From Linyphia triangularis (lineage: Eukaryota; Arthropoda; Arachnida; Araneae; Linyphiidae), in the NCBI GenBank assembly GCA_963978545.1, contig OZ021721.1, forward strand, positions 102,532,366 to 102,596,365: a stretch of DNA of 64,000 bases, read 5' to 3'. Shown piece after piece: positions 50,903-62,830 of the stretch (positions are counted from its first letter, which is position 1; every line of letters begins with the position of its first letter). The notes under the pieces were generated by a model, which was not told the origin of the DNA, searched no databases, and was given only the letters and a program-made list of their open reading frames with translations. Made by a program: the position numbers and the translations under genes.

Positions 50903-52249
50903 TATTTTGGACAGACAGGTATGAAGTTTTAAATACACCGGTTTGAAAAAGTAGTCACAATATCGAATTGTGACAGCAAATTGTTGTAAAATCTGAATTC
51001 AGCAGAATGAGTATATTGCTTTTGTCATAAAAAAAAAAAAAAAAAAGATGCTTACGATCTCTATACTAGATAGATAGTGCAGCCCAAAAGTTCACTTTCA
51101 GAGAATGCTGTGGTTTTGTAAGGCACACAGACTGATTTTTAGTATCCATATTCACTTGTTTAGTTTATTAACAAATCCATCCAAATGAAAATGACACTCT
51201 TTTGTAAACCATATGCAATCGTCATCAAATTTATTTCATTTAATAAATTCTCCTGACCGATATATTTAAAATTCCATAACTGTCTATTCAACATATCACT
51301 TTTTTTTTTATTCTGCCCCTTACTGTTTCATGGTTAGGATGTCATTTCAAAAGGTTATTTCATGTCAAAAGGTTATGTTATTTCAAAAGGTTATGTCATT
51401 CTTTCTGAAAGACACTGTATGTCACACTGTATTTAGATAATGGAAAAATATATTTGCAAATACAGATTTTATAAAATCCAGGCAATGTTTTGGAATTTTG
51501 ATCGGTATACTTTTAAAATAAGCTAAAGTTGTATAGCATTAAACAAATACATATAATTTTGTAATTACTAAATAAATGAATTCTAAATAAACAGTCTATC
51601 AGTTATCTTAACTTAAACTCGTTAATTTTTTTAAGTACTTTAGAATCATTAAAAACCTTACTGAAAATTTTTTTAATACAAATATAATTAAATTTGAAGC
51701 AAATAACAAAATAATCTATGGTTGTACCATAGGACATATTAATTACATGCAGAAAAAATTACTCATTTTCTTAAACTATTGGTAAAAAAATAATAGGTTA
51801 TTAGCTTAAATAACCTTAAGTTTCATATTGTTTTAATTTTCCAACTGCGGGAAATGAAGATATCGCACAATATTTTTCCCATATTGTTCCACAAATATAA
51901 TATTATCAAATTCAAAAATATTTCATGGTTAGAGTGCTAACCGTAATTGTGAAAATAGTTTCTGTTCTTTAAATATAAATAACAGTAGGATGTTAAATCT
52001 TAAAGAGCTATACATCTGTTACGATTTAATGTTTCAATAGCTTGAAAGTAAGTTTCAATAGGAAGTTGAAAAATCCGTCAACATTTGTAATAAAAAATTA
52101 CTTTAAAACATCATTAAAAACAATAAAGTTGCCATAAATTACGCCAATTGTTTGCCTATGTCTACTTGTTAATTAGTATTTCTTTATTTTCTTTCACTAT
52201 TACGCATCATATATATTACTTATTAAATAATAATTATGGGATATATATA
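50903..52249. other. AT-rich, no supported gene
   Basis: No exon recognised. TTTCAAAAGGTTATGT is duplicated in tandem near 51346-51396, and an A17-type run lies near 51030. Confidence 0.5.
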
Positions 52250-52440
52250 TTTCTGAGTGTTTCATAGTTCTATATATATGATTATACAGAAACATATACA
52301 TTTCTCATTATATGATTATCAGAAAATATACATAATTCATATATATGATTAAAATTCACTCATATGATTAATATGATTTCTACATACTTATCATCATGTG
52401 ATTATTAAAAAACATATATATATTTCATTATAGTTTAATT
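52250..52440 (+). repeat. Decayed TATATGATTA-type minisatellite
   Basis: Blocks of TATATGATTA plus CAGAAA-like sequence plus CATATA-CATTTCATTA recur irregularly every ~40 bp. Confidence 0.6.
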
Positions 52441-54355
52441 CATTCATATTCACTAATCTCTAGTCAGACTAACTATCTAATCTGTCTTATCAACAGGAAT
52501 GAGTATAATATAATTACATAACTTTAAACAATTAAGGAATTAATAAATGATAAAAATAAGTAAAATGAATAATTAGACTTCTTTTGTATTATATATAATC
52601 TTGCTCTACATTCTTGATATTCCTTGAGTGAAAAAGAGTTCCATCCAGCATATATACAATCTTCAAAAGAGAATTTTATTAAATAAACCACAGTAGATTT
52701 ATCAACGCTTTTACATTTCTATCGTTAAAAAGCGTTAAATACAGCTGAAAACTGCATTCAAGTTCTATAAATTTACTTAAACACTTGTAAATATAAAAAA
52801 AAATGGCTTGTTGAAATATTTTGTATATTGCTTATGGGTTGTGTTTTTTGAGACGAATCCTTTTCCCCTCTCTATTCAAGATCAAAATAGATAAATGATG
52901 CAACAATATAAAGGCTAAAACCTCCGCTTCTGACGAATACTTGAATTCAATTACACATTATGTTATTTGTTTGAAAATTGAATTAAAAAAAAATCAAAAC
53001 TATTAAAAGATTTTGGAAAAGTACAAAAATAAACAGTAGATGGCAGCACTGTAGAAAAGAGAAAAACACAATTTAAGAACATTGATGAAACATAAGAAAT
53101 TTTATATCTTTAAGAGAGTAATAGAATACAATATCATATTCATGGACTCCTAAGAAGGCAATTCTTCTAAGCAATCTTATATGCTCGGTCTGCTCGTGGG
53201 TCCACTGGTCCACTCTTATTATAGCAATGTTTGAGTGCTTATATTTCCTTTTCATTCTAAAGTAATATATTGATTCGGAATTTCTTAAAAAACGTCTAAC
53301 TTCCTTTATACGAAACCGTATTTGTATTCAAGACTGAAAACCTCATTTTTGATGTACTGAAACCAAAATCTTTCTTAACTTTTCTTTCACTTCAGCACAA
53401 ATTTTTCCTGCTACTGGAAGGAGTAAAAATGTTTGTTTTTTATTCGTAGTTTGTTTTTATTCGTAGTTTTTTTTTTTTTTTCTTTTTTTTTTCACAACAC
53501 AGCAAATATTTATTTACATTTACAGCGATAAATTTTATCACAGAAGCTCCAGAGAGTATTTGGAACGTTTTTAAAGAGAACTTTTGATATTTGAGTGTTT
53601 TTATAGCTGATAGTGCTATTTTTACTTTGGTGAAACTATTTCGCTTTTTTTTTAAATAATTTTGCTAAGTTTATTTTAAACCTGAATTCAGAAAAAGTTT
53701 TGATAGCAATTGGATGATAGTTATACGTAACAACCAAATGCACTTCATGCAAACAGTTAAACAAGTTACAGAAAATAATTTTTTTCCCTGGTGTATGACT
53801 GTTATATGATTTCCAATCAAATGCACTTCAATGCAAATAGTTCATTTAGTTCAGGAAAATTATATTTTCCAGTGCTGTGTGATTTTGCAAAGAAAAGTAA
53901 TTTTTTATTCTAATTACCTTTTACTGAAATTACAAATACATACCTATAAATCTAACAAGAATTTTGCGTAAAGTATAATTGTATATTTTTATGATAATTT
54001 TCATCAATCGTTGTTTCATTTTTTGTTAATATATCATATCAAAAAGCTTTTACAAGTTACAAAAGATTTTAAGTTGGGAAAAAGTGCTAAGCCATTTTAT
54101 GAATTAAATTATACTTGAATGTTTGTCTTAGAAGTTATGGGGTCTTTTATATAAATTAAGTAATAAAAGTTCAGATATTTTTTGATTTTCATAATTTTTT
54201 TCATTGTATTTCATGACATTTTATCGAAAATGTAAAAACATGGAAGAAATCCCCATTGTTCAGTAACTCTGAATTTCAACACCAGCAGTAATCTTCATAC
54301 CAAATAGACTAGTTCTTAGCAGCAGCTTGTTTATTTTGTTACACAAACAAAATAT
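52441..54355. other. AT-rich, no supported gene
   Basis: No exon recognised. The CTCF-like motif at 53034-53049 is listed separately. T-rich low complexity lies near 53470-53490. Confidence 0.5.
53034..53049 (+). promoter_or_regulatory. CTCF-like motif
   Basis: CAGTAGATGGCAGCAC is identical to the minus-strand 16-mer at 7996-8011. The AGATGGC core fits the arthropod CTCF motif. Inference only. Confidence 0.35.
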
Positions 54356-54432
54356 AACAATTGAGTTTTGATTCTATTTAGGGTTACAAAAACAAAATAT
54401 ATAACCCTAAATAGAATCAAAACTCAATTGTT
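54356..54432. repeat. Perfect 31-bp inverted repeat, 15-nt loop
   Basis: Arms 54356-54386 and 54402-54432 are exact reverse complements (core TTTTGATTCTATTTAGGGTT). The 15-nt spacer ACAAAACAAAATATA-like sequence resembles sequence just left of the first arm (ACACAAACAAAATATAAC), as in template-switch duplications. No element is recognised. Confidence 0.95.
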
Positions 54433-56999
54433 TTTTATTTATAAATCAATTTTTCAGATTTTTTTTCTAAACAATTGCTTAAACTTTTTATGAATATGAT
54501 GAAAATCTGAAAAGAAAATATGGATAATTTGTTTATTTTTTAATTATTTAAAGTTTTGAATATACGATTATTTCAAAATGCTCCAGGTGGAATACTTTTG
54601 AAAATCGTCTTAATTATTTTGCAGTTTTAAATACATTTAAAAATCACAACAACACTTTGGATAAATTTTTATGTGTTTTTTGGAAATTATCCAGACAAAG
54701 TGTTTTTTATCAAAATTTTCAAAGGCATCTCATTTGAAATTTATTTTTTACAAACTATAACAAAGCTATATTAACCCTTTGAATACATTTGACGAGTGAG
54801 ACTCGTCATCTGCTTACTTGGGCGAAGTTACAGTGGACAAATATGACTCTTCATCAGTCCATCCAAATCTATCCCATGGACATAAAAATCTTCAAACAAT
54901 TCAGTACTCAAAGAGTTAATCATTCAAAGAAATTGTTTAGATGTATTATAACAATGTTATGGTAAAATTTCAAGAATATCGAGGAAAAAATTATTCCCTT
55001 GGGCACTTGAAAGTGTTGATAACAATAAAATTTCACTTAAAGAGAAAATATAAATTAAAGACGAAGATGCATCACAGAACAAAAACTTTAAGAAAATGCC
55101 GAACTCATTTATACAACATTTTTAAAAGTTACCCAAAATAAAAATTGAAAAAATAACAGATTTTGATAGCTGAAATTGTAATGGTAATTTCATCAAAAAG
55201 TATAAGAATTACCTAAAATTTTACTAATAATTACACTAATTTGTTACCTAATATTTTATTCACTTTTATATGATATGAAGGTCAAATGCCCCCTTAACCC
55301 AACAATTTTTTTTCAAAAGTTTTGTTACTGTAGAAGAAATAGTTTTACCGAGAATAAGGAACTACCCATTATAAACCGTTTTACCTCTTTCAAATTTTTG
55401 AATCAAGCGTCACCGAAAATGCGACACACGTATTTTATAACAAGTCAAATAATATGCCTGTTTCCTTAATTCAATTTTGAAACTTTCCAACATAATATTT
55501 CTCTTTTTTTTTCTCTCTCAAAACTCCTTCGCTTGCTTTTTGTCATTTCTTCAATAGAATTTCTTTTTTTAACCGGTTGAAGGAAAGAATTTCAAGCGGC
55601 TTTTTCAATCATAAATCAGATTTCAGTTGGTGCATTTTGAGTCAGGGTTTATTATTCAGTTATCAGCAACCTGTCTCGGATTTTGGAGGATTTTTTTTTT
55701 CTTAAATTTTTCACCACTCCTTGAAAACTAAATATTTGAAATCCAAGACCAGCAACAAAGGTCTGTTACTAAGTCAGTTATAAGTTGCTTTCATCTAAAA
55801 TATCAAAATAAGTAAACCAAATAACTGTAGCCACTATGGATATAAAACATCAATAGTTGAAAGGCACTGGGAGGACATGCAGCAGGCGGGCATCAACTTT
55901 TTAAAAGTTAAATTCATTGTTCAACGCCTAGATGAAGGCACAGAGAACTGATGGACGTCAACGCCCTATCGGCCTTTTAAACATATATTCAGAGTTAAAA
56001 GTTTATATCCAATTGTATTAGTGCGTTGTTTCATTGATACCGTAATTTTATATTTTCAAATAGTACTAGCATTTTTGCACAAATAAACTTGGCATTTCAA
56101 TCCTTTCAGTTTTTAAAACAAGAAGACATTTGCATCAGCCAAATGTTAAAATTCCTTCTATTTCAATTGATAATTATATTGTACTAGTCTCTTGAAATTA
56201 ATTTTGCAAAACTATGTAGTTTTCAAACTATTTCCATTTGATGTTACCTTGGTAACAATGCTCAAACACACGTATATTACTCAAAATCACTTAAACTATT
56301 TTTAACTTACTTCCAAACTAATTACTGTAAAACAAAGTGCTTTTCTACAAGCATACATACTTGTTTGAAAAAAATTATTTGCATGCAAGTATATTTATTT
56401 ATTAATTTACATTGTGTTAAGTTTAAGTGTATTAATTTACATTGAACCTTCTAAGTAATCTTTGAAATGATTCTTGTGCATTTGTAGAACATCAAGCTTC
56501 ATTTATCGACATTTGCTTTTCTCATACTTTGGATTTTAATTTAATTTACAATGTTACGTTTGTTGTTAACATAGCAAATTATCAAACTCCAGCTTTTGAA
56601 ACATAAAGAAATTCATTTTATTCATACTATTTTTATGTTATTTGTAAATTATTTTTCAAAGCACTATTCCTCAAAATCCTAAAGTTATTAATGTTTGCAA
56701 GTCACACAAAGCACATTTTTACAAATTCTTTTAAATAACGTCAAGCAGTTGTTTGGTTATAAGGGAAATCAAAGGGAGAATTTTAAAATCTGTCACAATA
56801 TTCTGATTGCCCCATTGTCAATGAGGCACGATGGTAAACTTTCTCCATGAAACATATCAAAATGTTTGTTTTTGAAATCTCTATCCGAATCCGTTAAAAT
56901 GGTTGCTTTGTAAGAAGTAGATACAAGGTGCGCTATTAAATTTTATAATTTATTTAATAACTCTGGAAAGTATTATTTGATATGCTTAAATTACTTTCC
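54433..56999. other. AT-rich; GC-richer block 55840-55980
   Basis: No confirmed exon. At 55858-55950 the plus strand reads as VERHWEDMQQAGINFL and continues to a stop, and it is less AT-biased than its flanks. It could be a fragment of a mobile-element gene, but I cannot name it. Confidence 0.4.
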
Positions 57000-57329
57000 A
57001 TTTCTGTACTCGGTTGCGCAAGTTTCGTAAACAACTTTTAAAGTCTTCTTTCGGAATGTTCTTCAATTCTGACATTACGATCTTTCAACATTCTCAAATC
57101 TCATTCCTTTCCCAAAATTTTTCAGTCTTGAAAACAAGAAAATATCTGCGAATGCTAAATCCAGAGAAAATGGAGAATTATTCCTCTCCTCGACCTCAAG
57201 CTGAACCTAAAAATGCTTCACAGGCAACGTAATGTAGAGCCGGGCATTATCGTGCAATAGAAGACAACTCTCTTTCTGTTCAAAACAAGGCCTTTCTCTG
57301 CGAATTCTTTGTCGAAGTCAGGCAAGTAC
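57000..57329 (-). pseudogene. Mariner transposase relic, C-terminal half
   Basis: Minus-strand translation gives LRQRIRRERP (with a TGA at 57320-57318 just before), then LLLHDNARLY (HDNA at 57254-57243), then SPFSLDLAFADIFLFSRLK and GMRFENVER. With SPDLAPxDFxLF as the expected mariner motif, the spacing from the HDN aspartate to the final aspartate is 34 residues, the D34D signature of mariner. A TAG at 57209-57207 and later stops and frame shifts show it is dead. The outermost part (57005-57075) matches, inverted, the C-terminal coding end at 57384-57530, so the 3' halves of two mariner copies face outward. Confidence 0.85.
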
Positions 57330-57383
57330 ATCTGCAAAAACTGCCCTATGACAATCTTGCCAGGTGGAACAAATTAATAATGA

Positions 57384-57530
57384 ATGAGAGAAAGGTTTAA
57401 AGATGTCAAAAACGTCAAGACAATCGTGACGTCAGAATTGAAGAGCATTCCGAAAGAAGACTTTAAAAGTTGTTTCCAAAAAATTCTACAGCCGAGCACA
57501 GAAATGCATTACAGTAGATAGAGATTACTT
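57384..57530 (+). pseudogene. Second mariner transposase C-terminus, inverted
   Basis: Plus-strand translation gives RFKDVKNVKTIVTSELKSIP and then KEDFKSCFQKI. After a frame shift it reads RAQKCITVDRDYFD (to about 57527). This is the extreme C-terminal region of mariner transposases (LK.IPKEDF..CF, then R.QKCI...YF). It repeats, in opposite orientation, the coding end on the minus strand at 57000-57075. The catalytic core is not present in this copy. Confidence 0.8.
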
Positions 57531-57735
57531 CGATACATATTAAATGTATGTAATGTTCTCACATTTTGCTTAAAGTTTGGCAGTGCCGTGGTGGAGTCAG
57601 TGAACAGTCATTTTGGGACAATCGAATACATTTATTAAATTAGCACGGAGAGAGAGAGACTAAAAAGTTACGTGTTATCTACATGATTGAAAGGAATAGA
57701 ATGCGTCGTAGTATCATCAAAGAGAGAGTACTGTA
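57531..57735. other. Unassigned spacer
   Basis: Unique sequence between the mariner relic and the next MITE, with GAGAGAGAGA near 57650. No feature seen. Confidence 0.5.
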
Positions 57736-58300
57736 AGGGGGTCCGGCACCTCCATAGGAGCCCATGTTAAATTCAACAACTTTGGGGGCATCTCATTTAA
57801 TAACCGTTTCTTCAATAATTATAAAACTTTCACAGTATAATATTTGGATACTTTTTAATACTTTAACACGAGATTTTTGTTATTTTTTAAAAATTAAAAT
57901 AATTATGATTTTCTGAAAATATGTTTAAGAAAAATTATAAAATTTTAGACTAATAATTTTTTGTTTTAAAGTATGCTATTTATCAATAATTCCTCGTGTT
58001 AAAGTACTTAAATACATTAGAGAAACATGTATAAAAAATTTCAAGCATTTATGTCATATAAATTTTAAGCTATGTGCCCCCAAACATGAAAAAATGGCAT
58101 TTTGAGAAATTCGGCTTTGAAGTTAAAAAACATGCATTAAATACCTACATGTTGTTTACTTCAAAAAATTATTAAAAATTCTTTGAAATAAGATATAATT
58201 ACAAATGTGGCATCATTTTAAAGACAAAAATTTATATTTTAATAAACAGTAATAAACTCGAAATCAATAATCTGAAAAATGTGCATGTGCCGGACCCCCG
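57736..58300. mobile_element. 565-bp MITE with GGGGTCCGGCAC ends
   Basis: (TA)AGGGGGTCCGGCAC at the left and, inverted, (TA)CGGGGGTCCGGCAC at the right, in otherwise AT-rich DNA. Nested inverted pairs occur inside (TTGGGGGCA/TGCCCCCAA, TACTTTAACACGAG/CTCGTGTTAAAGTA), so most of the element can fold back. TA at 57734-57735 and 58301-58302 are likely target duplications. Non-coding. Confidence 0.88.
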
Positions 58301-58302
58301 TA

Positions 58303-60271
58303 AACCAGCATTGTGTTGAACATTGAGAATCGCTGAGTTAGCACTAAGGGTGCGTTATAAACAATCGACGCAAGAACGAACAAAACGGAATACTAATTAT
58401 GGGACTAGCTGATCAAAAATGCTGACACCACAAATCTCACACTATTAGTTTAGCGTGAGCAGTTATCGAAAGAAATTGTTGAATGAATTAAAAAGGATTA
58501 CGTGCTGTGAAAAGATGAAATAAACTTAATGTCGACTCTTAAAAGAGATTTCTATTACAGGTATACGTAATTTAGATACTATTATCCAGAGTTATTAGAT
58601 CAATCCTGAATATTAATAACCACACCTTGTATTAAAAAAATATATACCCAAACATGTGAACATATACGTTGTTTACCGTGTATACATTAATAAAAAGCTC
58701 TATTCTCTAAGGATATACACTAGTTATCACTTAGAAATAAAATAAAGCATTATCTGAATCTTTTTAAATATCACAGGTAGCACAGATATATTGGCCAAAG
58801 TCAGAAACAGGGGTTCTGGAAGATTGGTCAATTCTGACCAAAACTCGAGCATCGTTCCAAAATACACAATTTAAAAAAAAAAAATATCAAAAACAGCAGA
58901 AAACAGCACCCTTTTGAAATAAAATAAAATTAGGCTTCACTAGATGACGCACGTGACTTTCGTTCTTTTTTCTACTCGTAAACAGGTTCGAATTTTAAAA
59001 ATATGATGAATCTAGTAGTTTTTGTTTTATATAATATTTGTTGGTGTCATATATTTGTTGACATTATAAATGCGTGTGAAATATGCATTTATAATGTCTG
59101 ACGTACGGGGAATCGGCCCTATAATGACGATGTCTCTATATTTCTTTGATGATTTCTTTTCCTAAATCTTATTTAGGATGTTTCAACATGTAGAGGATAA
59201 ACAATATCTACATTTAGTATATGAAGGAATTAAACTGAGAGTGGTGCAATTCACATGTTCAACTTACATAGTACAAGGTTACATAGTACACTTCAAACAT
59301 TTTTTTTTTTTTTTTTTTTTATTATTTTTTTTTTTTATTTAAGCTTTTAAAATTATAATTTTTACATATTAGGAAGTATTACTAAGTAAAAACTAAATTT
59401 TATTTTAAAAAAAAAAAATTCACATGATGCTCTACATTTTTAAAATTTAAAATTAAAAGAAAAATTCATCAAATTTCGAATTCTATCTTCTTTTACATTT
59501 TTCAATATTTTTCCTGATTTTTTTTAAATATTCTTAATAACATACTCTAACTTTTTAGTCATCGAATTTAGAATAAGTAAAATAGTTTTCGAGAAAAACG
59601 ATGATTACTGTACCTAGATTTAAAAAAAAGCGGGAAAGACGGGTATTTTTCAACATTTAAATTTGTAAAAAAAAAATTATTTTATTCAAAAATCCACGCC
59701 TATTTTTTCAAATAGATATTAAGAATGACACACACAAAATATCAGGTCATTCCATTCAAATTTGCTGAAGTTTTAACATTTTATGTAAGGTGGGAAATTC
59801 AAAAATCACGAACTGAGAAAAATGCGTTTAAAACCTCGAAGGAGCTGTTGCAGCAATGCTAAATTCTCCATAAAATATAGTTTTTCTGCAATTGCAGTTA
59901 TCGGATCAGCTCAAAAACTTACCAGAATACGGGGAAGGTTTTAAAGATTATAAACACGTAAAAAATAGGAAATATATATTTTTATTATTTTTTGCGAAAA
60001 AAATAGGTACCAAGTCCCTTTAAATCCAGAAATGCAATTTACTAGAAGGGCTAAACTATAAAGAAAATTAATCTATGTCACAGCCTTAATAGTTCACTTT
60101 CAGGCTTCAGCACTATACAAAACAGACGGTTTGTTAAAAGTAAAACTATTGTTTCTCAAAATTGTTATTAATTGACATACCATTCTGACCTTTACTCCCT
60201 CAAACAATTGTCTTGTATTTTGCTTGGCATTAAGTTATTTCATTCTAATCGAAGAACTGCCATTTTTCCAG
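58303..60271. other. Upstream/intronic AT-rich DNA of the SCYL2-like gene
   Basis: No exon recognised. It contains a 14-bp perfect inverted repeat (GACATTATAAATGC, 59060-59073 and 59085-59098) and T-rich runs at 59299-59337. If 60270-60271 is a true acceptor, this interval is intron 1 of the SCYL2-like gene, with a 5' UTR exon further left that I could not locate. Confidence 0.4.
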
Positions 60272-60368
60272 ATTTGGCTGTGTTCATGCAGTGTGAGCAG
60301 TAGAGGAGTTTTTCAAAGTGGGGTTGATCCATCTATGAAGGAAAGGTGACTACCATTCTAATACCGGG
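60272..60368 (+). other. Probable 5' UTR part of SCYL2-like exon
   Basis: An acceptor-like stretch, CCATTTTTCCAG ending at 60271 with TTCTAAT as a possible branch point near 60243, precedes 97 nt leading to the ATG at 60369. Alternatively transcription starts within this region and there is no acceptor. Confidence 0.4.
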
Positions 60369-60515
60369 ATGTTCGCCAAGTTGAAGACCACTCCTCAAAC
60401 CCCCCAAGAGTCCAACCCGATCACCCAGTACTTCGAAATTGGAAAACAAGTTGCAAGTGCTGGGCCTGAACTTGTTTGGAAGATACATGAAGCAGTGCGG
60501 AAGTCTGATAAAAGA
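60369..60515 (+). CDS. SCYL2: SCYL2-like pseudokinase, first coding exon (partial gene)
   Basis: Forty-nine codons from ATG to a phase-0 donor AAAAGA|GTGAGTT at 60516. The peptide begins MFAKLK, passes a short Gln/Pro-rich linker to NPITQYFEIG, then KQVASAGPELVWKIHEAVRK. This matches the N-terminus of SCY1-like protein 2, where NP(V/I)T..(F/Y)(D/E)(V/I)G leads into a degenerate glycine-loop and a WKI strand. SCYL2 (CVAK104) is known as a catalytically weak kinase-like protein with HEAT repeats, acting in clathrin-coated vesicle traffic between trans-Golgi, endosomes and plasma membrane. Only exon 1 coding is here. The kinase core, HEAT and clathrin-binding tail would follow to the right; no further exon was recognised before 64000. 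Intron 1 holds an 86-bp triplication and perhaps the minisatellite at 62183. Confidence 0.85.
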
Positions 60516-60552
60516 GTGAGTTCAATTCATAATTGGAATTTTGTTGTTAAAC

Positions 60553-60810
60553 CTTTTATTTGTAACAATGTAGTCATCAAGGAGAGGATGTTCATAATCC
60601 TGCAAATTATTTCTAAATATTATTGTTTAATTACTTATCTTTTATTTGTAACAATGTAGTCATCAAGGAGAGGATGTTCATAATCCTGCAAATTATTTCT
60701 AAATATTATTGTTTAATTACTTATCTTTTATTTGTAACAATGTAATCATCAAGGAGCGGATGTTCATAATCCTGCAAATTATTTCTAAATATTATTTTTT
60801 AATTACTTAT
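60553..60810 (+). repeat. Three-copy 86-bp tandem repeat in the intron
   Basis: Units starting CTTTTATTTGTAACAATGTA at 60553, 60639 and 60725 carry GGATGTTCATAATCCTGCAA and TTGTTTAATTACTTAT. Copies 1 and 2 are nearly identical, while copy 3 has a few changes. The exon-derived open frame runs into copy 1 only because the intron is read through. Confidence 0.97.
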
Positions 60811-61194
60811 CTTTAATATCTCTTGTATTTACAAAATTTGACAGGTGTGCTCTAATTAATGCGCTAGTGAGCAAAAAGTAAGAAACTCTTAGTTTTTTGT
60901 GAGTAGGTTTTGTTAGTAGCAACTATTAGTTTTTTGTTAGAACTTGCTTTCAGGGAATCAATTTAGATGCATGAAATTCATGGTTTCATAACGGTATATT
61001 AAACAATATAGTTTCAAATTAAAGCAATGACTGCAGAGAATGTAGATGTAAAGATGTGGAGTATCATTAGTGTACAATTGTACTGGTGCAATTCTTTTTA
61101 AAAATTAAATAATTAAAAAAAATCTTTTATAACAGAAATGATTTCCCCAGTATAAAATGTTCACCTTTCACTGCATTCTCATTCTTAACAAAAG

Positions 61195-61226
<32 letters not shown>

Positions 61227-62182
61227 TTGAAGGCTATATTTCTGCAATCTCCATCCCACTTTTAAAACAGTTTTCCAGTTATGGTAAATTCTTAATGAAT
61301 TTTATATAACCACAAGGCACAACTAAAAATATACCACACATGGCTGATGAAATTTTGATCAAAGGAGGGGTAAGGTTAATCAAATATGCCATAAATGTCA
61401 ATGAACATGAATTCAAAATCAATATTTCATCATTAAAAATTTTGAAGATAAAAAAACATAATTAATGTACAAAAAAAGTTGAGCTTAATTATCTGATGCA
61501 CTCATGAAGAACTCAGTGCGGCAATCTTAAACACTGCATCTCCCAAGGCTAACACACTTTGGTCAATAGATACTCTTTGCTGAAAAAAATGTATTCAGCC
61601 TTGTGTGTAACATTGGATGTCATATGATACGAAGAAAGGCTAATACTTGACAAATATAAATTAAAAAGTGTAATTTGGAGGTACAATAGTTTTGTTCTTA
61701 GGATTTAATATGAGGAATTACCTTTCTGAACCCTCTATGATCTCATGCGATACCTAATCTACAAATGTTTACTTTAGTTAAGTTTCCTGGCTTCATGCGT
61801 CAATAATGACGAAATGCTGATGTCTACATATTGTTCAAAAATTTTTAGGTAATATTTTACCACTCCATTGCTTTGGATAAACAATTAAAAATGCAAGCAT
61901 CACTCATATTCGTAAGCCACACTACCCTTCTTATTCAAATTTCATCAACAACACTGGTCAACAAAATTAAAGGATAATGACAGAAATAAAATATTACTAT
62001 TTAATAAAAAATTACTAAGAGAAATTCGTACAGAAACATTAGTTAACATAGATTTATATGTTTGGCAATTGATTATTCTCAAAATATTAAAATTAAAACC
62101 AAGTTTACGGAAATTGGAAAATGGTTTAAAAATTAAGTCACCTCTTGAGGGGAAAAAATTAATATGGTTTATAATCACTTCA
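60811..62182. other. Intronic AT-rich DNA; Tc1-like solo end
   Basis: No further SCYL2-like exon recognised. A poly-T run lies near 61195-61222. ACTGGTCAACAAAATTAAAG at 61952-61971 resembles a Tc1-type inverted-repeat end, but no partner was seen. Confidence 0.45.
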
Positions 62183-62830
62183 GACCTACTTTTGCACATA
62201 GGTAGACCCTACGTTTGTACATCGGTAGACCTACTTTTGTACATCGGTAGACCCTACGTTTGTACATCGGTAGACCTACGTTTGTACATCGGTAGACCCT
62301 CCGTTTGTACATCGATAGACCCTACGTTTGTACATCGGTAGACCCTCCGTTTGTACATCGGTAGACCCTACGTTTGTACATCGGTAGACCCTACGTTTGT
62401 ACATCGGTAGACCTACGTTTGTACATCGGTAGACCCTACGTTTGTACATCAGTAGACCCTACGTTTGTACATCGGTAGACCCTACGTTTGTACATCGGTA
62501 GACCTTACGTTTGTACATCGGTAGACCCTACGTTTGTACATCGGTAGACCCTACGTTTGTACATCGGTAGACCCTACGTTTGTACATCGGTAGACCCTAC
62601 GTTTGTACATCGGTAGACCTACGTTTTTACATCGATAGACCCTACGTTTGTACATCGGTAGACCTACGTTTGTACATCGGTAGACCTAAGTTTGTACATC
62701 GGTAGACCTACGTTTGTACATCGGTAGACCTACGTTTGTACATCGGTAGACCCTACGTTTGTACATCGGTAGACCCTACGTTTGTACATCGGTAGACCTA
62801 CGTTTGTACATCGGTAGACCTACGTTTGTA
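62183..62830 (+). repeat. 22/23-bp minisatellite, ~28 copies
   Basis: The unit is (C)CTACGTTTGTACATCGGTAGA, alternating between 22 and 23 bp by one C. The first units differ slightly (CTACTTTTG, CACATAGG) and scattered substitutions occur later (CATCAGTAG, CATCGATAG, ACGTTTTTA). It is probably intronic to the SCYL2-like gene. The unit length is not a multiple of 3 where C is lost, so no coding is implied. Confidence 0.98.

Noticed and set aside
62069..62341. 90-codon frame entering the minisatellite
   Set aside because: The frame is open only because of repeat composition and breaks where a C is lost.
62183..62830. CRISPR array
   Set aside because: Regular repeats but no unique spacers, and a eukaryotic context; it is a minisatellite.
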